DNA of 64,000 nucleotides, from NCBI GenBank assembly GCA_958496175.1, contig OY292274.1, positions 57,546,630-57,610,629 of the forward strand, read 5' to 3'. Below, one piece after another: positions 37,912 through 50,876 of this stretch (within the stretch, counting starts at the first letter, position 1; every line of letters begins with the position of its first letter). The position numbers and the translations under genes are program-made. The notes beneath the pieces are model-generated. The model was not told the DNA's origin, ran no database searches, and saw nothing but the letters and a program-made list of their open reading frames with translations. This DNA comes from Sisyra terminalis. Lineage: Eukaryota > Arthropoda > Insecta > Neuroptera > Sisyridae.

Positions 37912-40900
37912 TTAAAATCCAAAATCTCCAAAGCATGTGCTTCCAATATCATCCAATCCGGTTCCGGTGTCATATTCGTGGGTGGATGTGTGTGTTATAT
38001 GATTTGCACCCGATTCCGAAGCATAGACTCCAGCTAAATCGGTTGCTCCATTTTCAGTGTTCCATGAAGACCATCCCATGCCATGACCCCAGTTCACGGC
38101 AACCCCAACCATCATTGTTCCACTGGCACAATCTTCCGTCGAGCAATTTGTGCAATTTCGATTTCGACTGTTGCAAACGCCATTCCTTGCATTTGACGAA
38201 AAGGAATGATAGTTGGTATCTGAAGTTTGATAATCTTGTGTTTCATCAACGTTATCTAAAACCAAAGAGGAATGGGTTTTATTGAACTAAAAATATAATA
38301 CGAAAATAAACTATACAAGTCACTAAAAAATCGTTTTTATGCACTTCTTCTAATTTCAAAAGATATTAACTAATATCTCAAAATCATTTTTGGTATATTT
38401 TAGTGTCTTAATTTAGTCAATGGTTCCTTGCGGAAATGGAATATCCAGGTTTACGTCGGTTCAAAGGAGTTTCTTGGAAGTTTATTGGAAAAGAAAAATT
38501 AAAACAATACCGACTTTTTTCATAAATTACTGATTCCTATTTTATCCATTTCGAGAGTTTTAAATTTGTATTATATTTTTTTCATCCAAATGCCAACTTT
38601 ATATGCTACCACACGCAAAAAGTACCAAGAGGGATTCAAATTCAATGAGATGTTCCCATGAAAAATGAACATTCGTTTGAGTCTTTAATGTTTATTGACT
38701 TCATTTACAAAAAAAGACAAAAATCTTGAAAAAAATTTACAAGATTGACTAATAGACTTGAATCCTTTATTTCATATAAGAAAGCATATTTTTTTGCCAC
38801 AGTTACTTCTGCATCTATTACTCTTAAATATCCTTCAATGAAAAGATTATGAATATAAAAACGTTTATCCTTCTTAAGTATAAGTTATCTCATTGTTGGT
38901 CTTATTGTGACTTCATTAGCATTTAAATTAATTATGCTAATTTTAAGGGTGGTAAAAGCATTGTGAAACAATTTTCTAAAGAACGAACGCTTGAAATTTT
39001 GAAGGTAAATAAAAAATTACAAGTTCTGCTTAGCTAACAAAAGAATTAGTTTTGTAATATAAATTTTAAATGGAGCAGTTGTCACGCTTTTAAATAAAGC
39101 GAAATAATAATATTACAGCTACTGATTTTATATTCGCAAGAGAAAAATCAATAAACGTAAATCAGCAATTGATTTTAAAAATAAACAAAATAAAAAAGCA
39201 ATTCAACATTTCTATTTATAAGTGAATATATATTTAGTTAATAAAGATTATTCACATAAAGAAATATTCACTTTTATTTAAACAAAAAAAAGCAATTCAA
39301 CATTTCTATTTATAAATGAATATATATTCAGTTAATAAAGATATTCATTTTTATTTAAATAACTCGTTTTTGCTATACCTAAACAAGAACTCTAAAATGT
39401 ATCCTGTGAAAGCTGTAATAATTGCTTTGGTTATTTGCTTAACCAAAGTTTATTAAAAAGCATCGATTGGGTAATGTTTTCCTGATTTTTGCTGTTGATT
39501 AAATTAATATTTCTTTTCATAAAATACATTGGTGTTTATGGTAAACATAAGAAATGTTCTTTTTGCTCCAATGCAATTATTATTGCTTGCGCAAGGTACA
39601 TTTTAGGGTTCCTGTTTAGGTACAGCAAAGAGTTATTTAAACAAAAGTAAATATCCTTATTAACTAATTATATATTCACTAATAAATAAAAATGTTGGCT
39701 TACTTATTTTTTGTTTATTTTTAATCTCAGTGTCTTTGAATTTAGTCTTTAGTAATTCTTAATTTAAAAAGTTCTTAATATATTCGTAATTAAAAATGCT
39801 TTGAGCTTAAAGATTATTTCGGAATTATTCGTTTTTTCTATTCGACTCTATCTACATCTCATTTTACATAAAAACAAATTTAAAAGAAGTTAACGATATA
39901 AAAATGTATAAGGGTTGGTATTTTCATCAAGAGTCGATACACCATATCTTTAATACAATTATTTTATAAGAATTATCTGTTAGATAAATTTGAAGCTTTA
40001 TGAAGCTAATGATGCCTATTTCAATTAAAAAATTAGAATTAAGATTACTTTGTCCATGATAGCTACAAAGATTCTTTAAAGTTATATGGATTACACACTT
40101 GGCTAGTAAAAGGAGATTTCAATATGGTTGACTTTCTGATGATAATAATATAAGACGGGTGTCCTAATACCTTATCACTTTTGATTACGAGATAGCATTT
40201 ATCAGATTCAGTATATTACTTCAACTAGATATTATCTTTAGATTAATGTAAGAGTTGTAATATTTTAGGCTAGGAACCATTTGGGTTCAATTCCTATAAT
40301 AAAACACAAAGTTAAAAAAAAATAAAATAAGTATATTACTAACACCAAATATGACCTGATCAACTCGAATTTCAGTACAAAAGGTACAGTGTCAAGTGGA
40401 AACTAACTGTAGAGTTTTATAAAATATTGATGTCGCCATGATATATAAAATTTGGTTTAATGAAGCAATTTGTGAAAACTTTAGGTCAAAATTTTGAAGT
40501 TTTTGAATATTTAAAAGGATTTTTTTCCAAATTATCTGAAACATAAGTTAAAAAAGATATTTTTGTAAGACAGAGAAAAGTCATGAACAGTGATGAAATC
40601 AAGCAATTGCTGAATGCTAATGGAGAACAAGCATGGGAAAGTCTTAAAGCAGTAGTTAATGATTTTTTCGGAAACAACAGAACTAACAATTGTCATGAAT
40701 TTATCAAAAGTAAACTTGAAAGCTTTAAAATAATGAACTGCATAATGTCTTATATTCAAAAGGTCATCTTAACCAATTTAAAGATAATATAGGTGCTTAC
40801 TTAAAGCAGTAAGGAGAGCTTTTTCATTAAGATGGAATGCATTTTGAATAACATTAACAAGGGGAATAAATACCAACGGGAATAAAAGGGGAAATTGAAC

Positions 40901-43900
40901 TTGGGAAAAATCTCTAACAACATTAACTTTTTAACTAGATATTTGGCTCAAGTGTACTTTAGCACATCCACAATCTGGCAACGTTGCATTTTCGACTTTG
41001 CTTTTAATTTAATTCGCGATATTTTTGTTTATTCAATTTTAATATGGTATAATTCTCTCTTTTGTGGCTAAATTTCCATTATGGACCGATTTAATCGCGA
41101 ATTAAATTAAAAATAAAGTCAAAAATGCAACATTGCCAGATTGTGGGTGTGCTAAAGTACACATGAGCCAGATAATTTACTGTTTTTCATTTTCATTCTA
41201 TTAAGTATCATTATTCTTGTTTAAAAAAGACTTTGTTATGTTCAGCAAAATTATTTCTTTTGTTGTTTATAATATTTTTTTTAAATAATGCCATTTAATT
41301 TAAAAAATCGAAAAATGCCTCTCGTTTTTACATAAACAATCGTTGATAATTTTTTTTTTCTTTTATTAGTAACGTTTAGAAGAAACCAATATTTTACATT
41401 CAGAAATCAGACTCAAAAATCGTGTCGGTTGGTGCAATTGGTCTCAGGTGAAAATACGCATGTTTTTTCTATTCTCCAGATAAAATATTATCCGGAGGAT
41501 AAATGTCACTGTCAAGATGAGAAAATGTATGCCCTAAGTTCGAAAAGGATATAAATTGTTTATTCTATAATTTTTTCTTTAGTAAAGCTAAAAATAGGTT
41601 AAATTTCTTACATTGATTGCTACCATTTCCAGAATGCTGAAGTTGACGTTGAGGATTATCGTATTTGTTGTGGTCAAATGTGTAACGTGGCGGTGGTGGC
41701 AGCTAGAAATTATAGAAAATTATTATAATTAGATATATCAATAATCTGAAAATTTGAAAACAGTTTTAGACAGTTCTACCCTATTTTTTTCAAAATATCA
41801 TTAAATATTTTTAATTTATCGTTTTCTCATAGAAAACATTTAGTTGATAAAATTTGCTACTGTTTGACTAAATGTACAAAGTTCCAATATACTTGAAAAG
41901 TTATGGGTACCATTTGAAGTGGTTTGACTACCATTAAGTAATTGTTAATTATCATGATTGAAATAGTTTTAATTAAATCAAAAAGGAAAAAAAATCATGT
42001 AAAAAATAGACCCAATATCTTAAAATTTAATCAATATTTGCAGTAAGTATCTTAATTTATATTATGTAAGGAATAAATTGTAATAAATATGTATGAAAAC
42101 GTTATTAGTACCTGTTATAAGGTTATACTCAATGGGTACAAATAAACTACAAAAATAATGTGTTATCCTCTGAAGCCCTAATTTTTAATTCTTAAATAAA
42201 TCAAAGAAAGAGAAGAGTTAATAAAATTTAAGTGGTAAACTATATATATGTAGATAAACTATTAAAAATGATTTTTTCTAGATATTCTTAATTACTCACA
42301 TCAACGTTGACATGCAGTAAATAAGGTCCAACGCATTATATTTAATTACTACCTATTACCTCATGGCCCATAATGTCCTGCATTTTTATATAAAAAAAAG
42401 AATATAACATTTTACATAATCATATTCTATTATTTGTTTTTTATTTATATTTTAATACTCAGAATTTTAATTGAAATATTTCATCTGATAAAAACCTGTC
42501 GTATATAATTTATATATCTACAAATATACTTTTAAATTCCTAGAACACTGTTTATATTATTTTATTAATACGTACCGTAAATGTAAATGCTATCATCCAG
42601 TCACTGTAAAATTATTTCATCATTAATAGAATCAAAGAAAATAACTAAACTTTTTTCATAAAAAAAAAAAATAATTACTTGACTTCATCTTGCGATTGCG
42701 TTAAAAGCCAATGCACTTTTCCAGTTTGTCGTCGGTTTCCCAAAGCAATCAATTGGCGAATGCTACAGTCCGGGGGTAAATGAGGACGGCATGGAACCTG
42801 CATTCAAGTATGATATTCAAATCAGAGTATTTTCTATTGAAATTCTTGAAGTGGTACCTGTAAAGTCCATTCGCTGATTGCAATCAAATCGGGAGCTTCA
42901 CATAAGCGAACAGATCCTCGAGGATATTTCGTATCTTTGTCCTTATACCAAGCTAATGTTGAGTCTTCGTATAAAACCACCCACTCTTCTCTCCAACTTT
43001 TCCACAACCACCCTTCTGTGTATGACAAATATTTATTTAAATCCTAATAATTACGTTACTAAATAATATCCTTTTCATGAAATTTATATTAGTTGAAAGT
43101 ATAAGTTTTCTTTAGAACAAAAATATTTTTCATTAAATCTCTTTTTAACTACATATTGAAAATTACCGACTTAAATATAAAGAAAAAAAAACATAAAAAA
43201 AGATGAAAAATTGTTTCATATTTAATGAGAAATACAAAAAACGTAAGAATAAAAAATATGAGAACTTGAGATTGTAACTGAAGACTTTGCAACTTAATTT
43301 CAAAAAAATGTTTTCATTATTACAAAGTACGTAAATTTGTTTTCTTATTTCTGTGGAAAGTATAAAAAAAACTTTTCTATTCCATTTGGTTAAAAATATT
43401 TTCTGTTGGTATATGTGTTATTTTACTTGAGAAAATAATATTTTTCCTTCGAAAAAATATCAACGAATAAAATTCAAATCAGGTACATAAATTTTCAATT
43501 GCGGAATTATAAATGCACATAATCGTTTCATGCTTAAATTTAAATGAAAGTAATTAAATTAACTTCACCTAAAATAGGTATTATTTAATCTAATGTAATT
43601 GGATTAGGATCAGTTCAGGTGATATACATATAAGAAAATATCAATGGTAAATAGTAGACTGTATTTACTTCGTCTGATTAAGTAATGGCAACGGAACGTC
43701 TGGGATTAAGGCATCTGAAGTAGGATGGAATTCCGGTTAATCGAAACATATAAAATTAGATACACTTGATTTTAATTAAACGTTTGTTTCATAAAATCAG
43801 TCTTTACTTGTAATAAATTTCACTGCAAAAATCTAATTTTATTGTTTTACCGGAACGTTAATTGAATTAGTCTTGGAAATTTCGATTATTAAATTATCAT

Positions 43901-44146
43901 ACTTGATATAGATCCAAGGAAATACGGTTAACCATTTGTAGAGAAAATCAGAAAATAATTGAGGTATTTTAAATGTTGATATCATAAGTTTTAAAATAAA
44001 GAAGTAGAACTAATTAGTTTGGTAAGATCAAGTTCCTTGTCACAATGAAAACTATACTAAATTACAGAATAATTGAATTACAAGAATACAAATTGACTTA
44101 CTTGCATATCGTAATAAGTATCCTCCTTTTATTTGCTTCTTCATAC
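37912..44146 (-). CDS. Small PH-domain protein with Cys/Gly/Trp-containing tail
   Basis: Minus-strand coding exons: 44144-44102, 43015-42858, 42797-42679, 42603-42576, 42377-42360, 41702-41612, 38255-37912. Phases join without a stop to 266 residues. Residues 1-118 form a pleckstrin-homology domain: a first strand GGYLLRYAKGWLWKSW, then EEWVVLYEDSTLAWYKD, and the C-terminal helix NDWMIAFTF with the conserved Trp109. PH domains usually bind phosphoinositides or proteins at membranes; the ligand here is unknown. After it come a Pro-rich link (LPPPPRYTFD), a polar stretch, four closely spaced Cys (CNSRNRNCTNCSTEDC), and VGVAVNWGHGMGWSSW. Fly-type short PH proteins with Gly/Trp tails exist, but I cannot name an ortholog. 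The first exon has only two bases (GT) between its acceptor and the ATG, so a 5' UTR exon, or even more coding sequence, lies upstream beyond 44146. Intron 6 (38256-41611) holds decayed transposons. Confidence 0.8.
39192..39362. repeat. Two-copy tandem repeat inside an intron
   Basis: Two units share AAAAGCAATTCAACATTTCT, then GAATATATATT and AGTTAATAAAGA. They start near 39192 and 39284. The first unit has an extra ATTCACATAAAGAAAT segment. It lies in the large intron of the PH-domain gene. Confidence 0.75.
40221..40329 (+). mobile_element. SINE-like insertion with 11-bp target duplication
   Basis: AGTATATTACT occurs at 40210-40220 and again at 40330-40340, bracketing 109 bp absent from the related copy near 17172. 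The insert contains GGGTTCAATTCC (pol III B-box-like, tRNA T-loop) and ends in an A-rich tail (TTAAAAAAAAATAAAATA). These three traits fit a short tRNA-derived retroposon. The A-box is not clear. Confidence 0.7.
40944..41170. mobile_element. MITE, 227 bp, copy 2 (GGCTCAAGTGTACTTTAGCA termini)
   Basis: Same family as 32674-32903, inverted relative to it. Terminal repeats of at least 45 bp (TGGCTCAAGTGTACTTTAGC to GGGTGTGCTAAAGTACACAT). AGATA flanks both sides. Comparison with 18370-18400 of the sister pseudogene shows the insertion point inside the ACTAGAT motif. Confidence 0.85.
42360..42377 (-). other. Candidate 18-nt microexon of the PH-domain gene
   Basis: GACATTATGGGCCATGAG sits between an acceptor (AAAAATGCAG) and a donor (GTAATA). 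It is phase 0 on both sides and adds Asp-Ile-Met-Gly-His-Glu between the PH helix and the Pro-rich link. Skipping it also keeps frame, so it could be an alternative exon or a chance match. Confidence 0.5.
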
Positions 44147-47100
44147 CTAAAAATAACAGAAAGATTTTTTTAAAACTTCATAAGTATTTTTAAAACTAAT
44201 ATTCTAAATACACTACACAAAAAACTATTTTTTTCGAATGTTTCCTTCATTTGATGAGTCCAACCCTAATTACTTTGGACCGAGTAAAAGTAATATGAAA
44301 CATTTTTTTTATTAGTTCCAGGTTTTATTATACAGAATTAGTTAATATGTAATTAAAACACGAAAATTTGATACAACTTTTGATTTTAAATCAATAATAT
44401 AATCAGCTTCAATAGTATCAACGTTTTGACATTTAGTGTGCAAATTTTTAATGCTAAATTTGTAAAAATCAATCGATTACTAAAGAAAAAAAAGAAAAAA
44501 AAATACATTTTGAACATCACTAAAGTTTTCAATATTTTTACTACTAAGTAGATGTAACGATTGGAATAAATAGAAATCCGATGTAATAACTTTGGACTAT
44601 TAATAGTGGGTACGATAATATCACCCCTCCCTTAATTTATTAGTTTTTCCAGGGTTTTCTTCTTCAGAGGAGTCTTTTATTACCGTGTTGCCTTTATTGC
44701 CTTTGTTACCAGTTCTTGGACACTTTTGAGTATTTGGTTAATCGACCAAGATTGATTAAGATTATTTAACAGTTCTTTGACTTTCTGGCATATATTTGAC
44801 ACTATTTTCTTTCTTAACTTCTTATTGGTTAAATTTTTTTGCCATTCTTCTTTGGTACCAGCTGAGGAAATGAAAATTATTGAGTTTGAACTTAAGAAAA
44901 CTTATAAGACATTAATGAACGTCTGATACACTTAGATAAACATTGAAAATGTTTTTCGTAACAACTTTTCGTTCTTACCCTGAGAAAATCAAAGACCATA
45001 CAATACTGAGTTTGTATTCCTTTGGGTTTTTGGTCTTATCATTTCAATAGAGATTTCGGAATAAAAAATATTATGTAATTTTTTATAAGTTAATAAGTCA
45101 CTTTAATCATAAAATATCTTCATTACCACTTTGAAATAACTTATAAGCACATAAATGACAATTGAATTACTAGGTTTAAACCTAATAGTTTGACTTCGGA
45201 ATATTTGAAACAAATCGTATAATTCTTATAAATCGTATATTTCTATTTCTTCCTTCCGGAAAATTAAGGATTTTCCTGGATTTTCAAATTCATTATTCTT
45301 TACAATATTCCGAATTTGTGGTCCAAAGATTCTCTCATCAACATTTATTTTACTGAGTCCATGGAATTTGTTAAAATATTTGAATACCAGATATTCTTAA
45401 TCCAAAGTTTTGCCAAAAATTTTAGTTTAACGAAGTTTTCGCCTTAAGGTCACTTAAAAACAGGAAAAATATAACAATTTTAACAGGGATAAGATGAGAC
45501 ATGAAGTAACAATGGCAAAGAATATGTTTATTTAGAGTAGGTAACCAATGAATTGAGTTGTGCAAATTGCAGGGTATACATATTGGAATTGTTTAAGTCC
45601 ATGATAAGTCCAAAAAACAAGAGCTAAAAGGTCATTTAAAAAGTGATTTTAGCATTAAGAAGGTAAAAATACATGAAATTTAGCTGTTATTGATCCTAAA
45701 ATATTTTCATTGTTGTACAGTGATTTCAAGGAGAAAACTTATATCAAATAAAAATAATTTTTAGTTCAATTAACTAGTACTCTTCTAAGTATTGCTTCTT
45801 TATTAATTACATCCTTTATTGTGCTTAAATAGGCCACAGCTAACACAAAATTTGGATACGTATTATATAGATAAAAATGCTTTTATGAAATTCCTTGTCA
45901 GAATGTCGGAATGGGTAAAACTAAACTTTGATTTGACAGACTAAAAAAAGAAAGGAAAAAATATTATTCATTTTTTTCTGTATAAAAGTTGAAAATTCAA
46001 CTTTAATAAAATGAAATGTAATACTCTGTAAATTTGAATAAAAAAAGCTGATGAGCGAGACATCGCGCAGTCTTACAGGTAAATCAATAGCTTTTTATGC
46101 AAACGTTTCATACGGAGAATTTGGATCGTTATAGTTTAAAATTAAAGCATTTGCTAGTCTGTAATTGGCCAGGTTTCGTGTCTTTACTGACGTTTTCCAA
46201 TCTTAAAAATAAAATCCCAATAAGATGGAAGGAGAAATAGAACATTAAAATATATTTTAATATTGAATAATTCCTATTTTATTGCACTACAATATCATCA
46301 ATCTGGGAAAGAAAGTATAGAAGTATAGAGTATAGAGTATTTGTTAATATTTGTATTAAAAACTTAAACAAATTATCCAGCTTTGACATGAGTATTTCAT
46401 AGACTAACATAAATTTTTACAAATTAAAAAAAACATGTTTTTTTTACTTAACACCTAATAAAACATGAGGGTAGAATAATAAGCAGGTATTAATTAAAAA
46501 ACTTAATTAAAATCAATACACGTTACCGTCATAAAATTAAAATTGCCAATAATGAATTCATGAAAGCCACCTCATTATGAAAATACTAACACTTATCGAC
46601 ATAGGCAACATAATATATGATGGTATTGAAAATTGAAATAACGTTAATGTGTAATCCATCCTACCGTACCATTTATAATTATAACTTACATTAAAGAAAA
46701 TTGTCTTTCAAACATAATTACTCAAACTTGAATTTTTCATCTTGGAAAAACTTTTATGAAAAATTAAAACTTTTACGCTTTACGGTTTTTATATTTCGCT
46801 GTACATTAGTTAACTATCAAAGAAGCTCATGCAATTAAAGCTTCTTGCAATTCCAACAGAATAAAAAAAATCTCCACTGAAATGAATTTTATACGAAAAT
46901 GATGTATTCAATGTTTGCTACAGGAACTGAGGTCATTTAAAATATTATTATTTTTCTTATAAGTCTTAAAACTAAGTTTAAATTTTGTTAAAAGAATCAG
47001 ATGAATTTTTTTTTAATATGATAATAAAAATATATACCTTTGTAAAGACCAGAATTCATTTCCCAAATACGTTAGTAAAACACTGAGATTGAAGTATTTT

Positions 47101-50100
47101 TTCGTTTTATAGGAATATCAAACAATGTATTCAAAGGAAAATGTAATTGAAAATTTTATTTTCTATATACTCAAGGTTTAAAATAAAAAATTCAGCTTTT
47201 ACTAAGACTTATGAACATTATCTATAGAAAATATACTATAATAGTTTTACTCAAGTATTTAGTTTGCAACAAAATTCGCTTTCGATTTTATTCCAACTTT
47301 TCAAGATTAGGTATACACATTTTTTACTATTTTTAAAGTTGTAACTTTGTTAAATATTTTGTAAAATAAACTAGCTAGTTTTGTTGAATACACTACACGG
47401 ATATATAGGTACATAAAACTATAGGTATGTGATACAGATATAAGTATATTTATGGATGTAGAATTTGTAAAATATAATGTATAAAAGTGGCCAAAAGTTG
47501 GAAAGACAGGGCCAAATAAAAAAAATAAAAATATATTTATGGTAATGTTTTTATAGAAATAGTACAAAATTTAGTCGTCCTTTTCTTATATTATAACAGT
47601 GTTCTACAATTCTACAGTTTATTTGATTTCTTGAAATTATTTTAACATAAAATAACATTTGAATTTGTTGATGAAAGATTATAACTTTTATCAAAATGGA
47701 AAATTTTACGTTTAAAGATATTGTTCGAATTTAAATAATAATTTAATTTTCATATATTATACAGGTATTCTTACAAAAGATACAAGGTAAAATTTTCTTT
47801 AAAATCTTCCAATGATATATGCAAATTGTGTTACGTATCCAAAATTATACGAAGTAATAAATTCTCATCCATAATATTCCATTTTTTTTTAAATTTACTG
47901 TAAATTGCTTTAAGTTCATGTAGATAATAATTTTGTATTTGTAAATTATGCTAAAAATAAATCATTTGATCTTAATTTCGTTTGAAAAATTATAAAATTT
48001 TTCTCTTTTAAAAAAATATCAAATTAAAACTTTAATGTGACGTGAAAATATTTTCGAAACGTTTACTTACATCAATTAAAAATTTATCACAACTTTTAGC
48101 ATTCAAAATCATTTTCCGTATACGAAAATGTTAAAGCTTTGCTAATAAATGTAGAACTTATTAAATTTTCCTGGAAAAGCTCATATAACACAATTTTCTA
48201 TAACTCAACTTTCTTTTTAATGACTATCTCTATAAATATCTTCTGTACTTATTTTGAATAATTTCATTTTTGATATAAAGAGATGGATTACAAATTACGA
48301 CGAAGAAATCAAATATTATATTTGAAAATATATGATCTTAAGGGAGATTAGAACCCTTTAGAGATTTGATCAATTTACAAGAATTTCTTTTATAAAGCGA
48401 ATATAAAATGATTCGTGGTACGTTTTCTGTCTTTTAAGATTAGTAATGAACTTCACAAATTTTCTAAGAGTTATTTCTTTACAGTAAGATTATTTGTATC
48501 TTTTAGGTTCTAGGAAAAATGATTCTTCGGTATTATATAATTCAATTAGTTTAATGTTTCATATGCCATTATTTTTATAAATGTAGAAAAATAAAACGGA
48601 ATTGTGTAAGTCTATCTTGTGCACCCAAAGTACTTTGAGACCTTTTTGGAGATCGAGCCTCGAAAATTGTTACCCGTTTTTTGACTGATATTTCATTAAA
48701 TATAAATACAATTTTAATTCCCTGGGAGTAAAGTCATAGGGGGGTCAAGCAAATCGATCACAGCGCTGATAGCGGTTGAAAGAAATTTCGTTAGGTCATG
48801 CTTATTGTAAATAAGCACGTTAAAATTAAATATAAAGATAATTTATAATAATTGTTATGTTGTTAATTGCAAAAATTTATGCATATTACTTATTTATATA
48901 TGTCGAAAAAAACAGAAATCACTGATGTATCAGCACTTTCTTGTTTTATCCATATTTTTATTTATATGCGACAACAATCAAAACATTTTCGATAACAATC
49001 AAAAATTCGGTAACAATTCCACATAATGGAAAATTTTGCATAATTTAGGGCAGCCATCTGATGTTGTTTCCAACAACATCAGATCGTGTACGTAGCGAAT
49101 AAGAGATTGAAGACAATAGATTGAAGATATTGAAGACTTTAGCAGGATTTATTTGATAGATTGTAAGATATAATTGAAGCGAAATATTAGAAGTTAAATC
49201 TTTTATTTAGATACAATATTATTTTACTTGGAAAAAGCTTGAATTGTTGAGCGAAGTGAGCAAAAAGAGGAGTCCCCTGGTTGTATATCATAGATGTACG
49301 ATAATATGAAACGTAACATTGAAACAAGAAGCATTTTTTTAGCAATAAAAAAAGTTAAAAAGTATAAAATTGAAATTTATAATTCACTTTTAATCCTTTG
49401 CCACAGTGAAAATATTTCGGTCTCATTAATAACTAACTTTTATGTATTTTTACCTAATAAATACGAAAATGATCATAACATTTTAGTTCCTCTTTTTAAG
49501 ATACAGATCCGACATATCATATTTATACCTTAAGTTCAAGCAAATACCGTATTTATCGGTTTTCATACCCGAATTTGTTGGCTGCCTATCTAGTTGTTAT
49601 AAAAAATATTTTTTACCATTGTTGCTTCAAAGTTTCATGAATAAAAGGTTACATTTTTCCTTTTTTTAAGTGCTTTTGAAGTCAAAACTTCGATGAACTA
49701 AAAGTTTTGCCAAAGCTTTGATATTTAAGTTTCATCAAAGAATTTATGAAGTCTGCTATTTAAGTACTCAAAAGACAAATCCACAGGCTCCGTGAAGTAA
49801 AAGTTAAAGAGGCCACAAAAGTTTAAAAGGCCACAAATTCGAGATAGGAAATCTAGGGAAATTCCATATGAATCCAATATAAGAGAAAGAAAAGAAGCTT
49901 GGGAGATCTTTAAGAGTTTCATCCATAGATTTCGAGGTACAAAAGAGATTATTCATTCATTCATTAGAAACACAACTGGAAAGATTCCATCAACTTGAAT
50001 GTAACATGTTTCTAAAAGTCCATTTTTTCACTTTTATCTAGATTTTTTTCCTCAAAACTGAGGAGCTTTCATTGATAAGTATTGAGAAGGCTTCCATTAG

Positions 50101-50876
50101 GACATATCTTTCATGGAACAAAGATTGTTAAGGTTTTTATTGAGGGATGCTCTGAAATTGACCTACTAGAGACAATCCAAAAGACCATAATAAGATTTAT
50201 AGACTTTCAATCTATGTAAATTATTCAATATATAACTTTCATGAGTAAATATGAAAATGGTTTGAAAATTGAAAATGTTTTTATTTTTGTGGTATAAATA
50301 TTTCATATAAAAATATATTATTTGACTCAGTTCTACCGATATCCAATTATTTTATTTAATTAGTTTTACTCGACCCATAGAAAGTAGGATTGGGTTCATC
50401 AAGTGAAGCAAATATTAAAAAAAAAAATTTTTTTGTACCATGCTATCAGCAAAATGTCAAATTATAAGCAATTGTCAAGTGACATGAAAGAGATAAAAGT
50501 AAAATATATATTTTTTCTTTTAAATCTGTCGTTTGAGGGTTGAAAATGACACAATTACTGAAAAGCAAAAAAAAAAAAACTAAACGAAAATTTTAATTTA
50601 ACTTTTCCCAATTCAAACGAATGAATTTCTATAAGGTACAAATGTTTTCCGAAAATGTCATATAAAAATAAATAAAATAATTAGATACAGTATCTACAAT
50701 TACTAATGGAAGTGTGATATTTAATAATTAAAGGTTTAATGGTTAAAAATTCGAAGAATTTGTTAATATTCTGTACACTTATGTTTATTACTTTATCTCT
50801 TATATTTATTATTGATTCTGATCCGGTAGTTTATCTCAAATCTGTTGTAATTCCGAGAATTTGAGAATCCTTATTA
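44147..50876. other. Upstream of the PH-domain gene: non-coding AT-rich region
   Basis: About 6.7 kb without a recognised coding exon. It presumably contains the promoter and 5' UTR exon of the PH gene. A perfect hairpin ATCTGATGTTG/CAACATCAGAT lies at 49056-49084. A TATAGAGTATAGAGTAT microrepeat lies near 46322. Confidence 0.5.

Larger units (their letters stand above)
39985..41470 (+). pseudogene. Second decayed copy of the repetitive arthropod protein family
   Basis: It aligns by eye with the copy at 16855-18665 over most of its length. Examples are CTAATGATGCCTATTTCAAT, GGTTTAATGAAGCAATTTGT and GTCAAAATTTTGAAGTTTTT. A surviving open stretch at 40583-40792 reads MNSDEIKQLLNANGEQAWES, then VVNDFFGNN. 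That corresponds to the family's conserved region before the GERFHQDI-type motif. The rest is full of stops. It is interrupted by a SINE-like insertion (40221-40329) and a MITE (40944-41170). It lies in intron 6 of the PH gene, antisense to it. Confidence 0.72.

Noticed and set aside
37887..38285. 132-residue plus-strand ORF rich in Cys and His
   Set aside because: Antisense to the last PH-gene exon, which joins in phase with six other exons on the minus strand.
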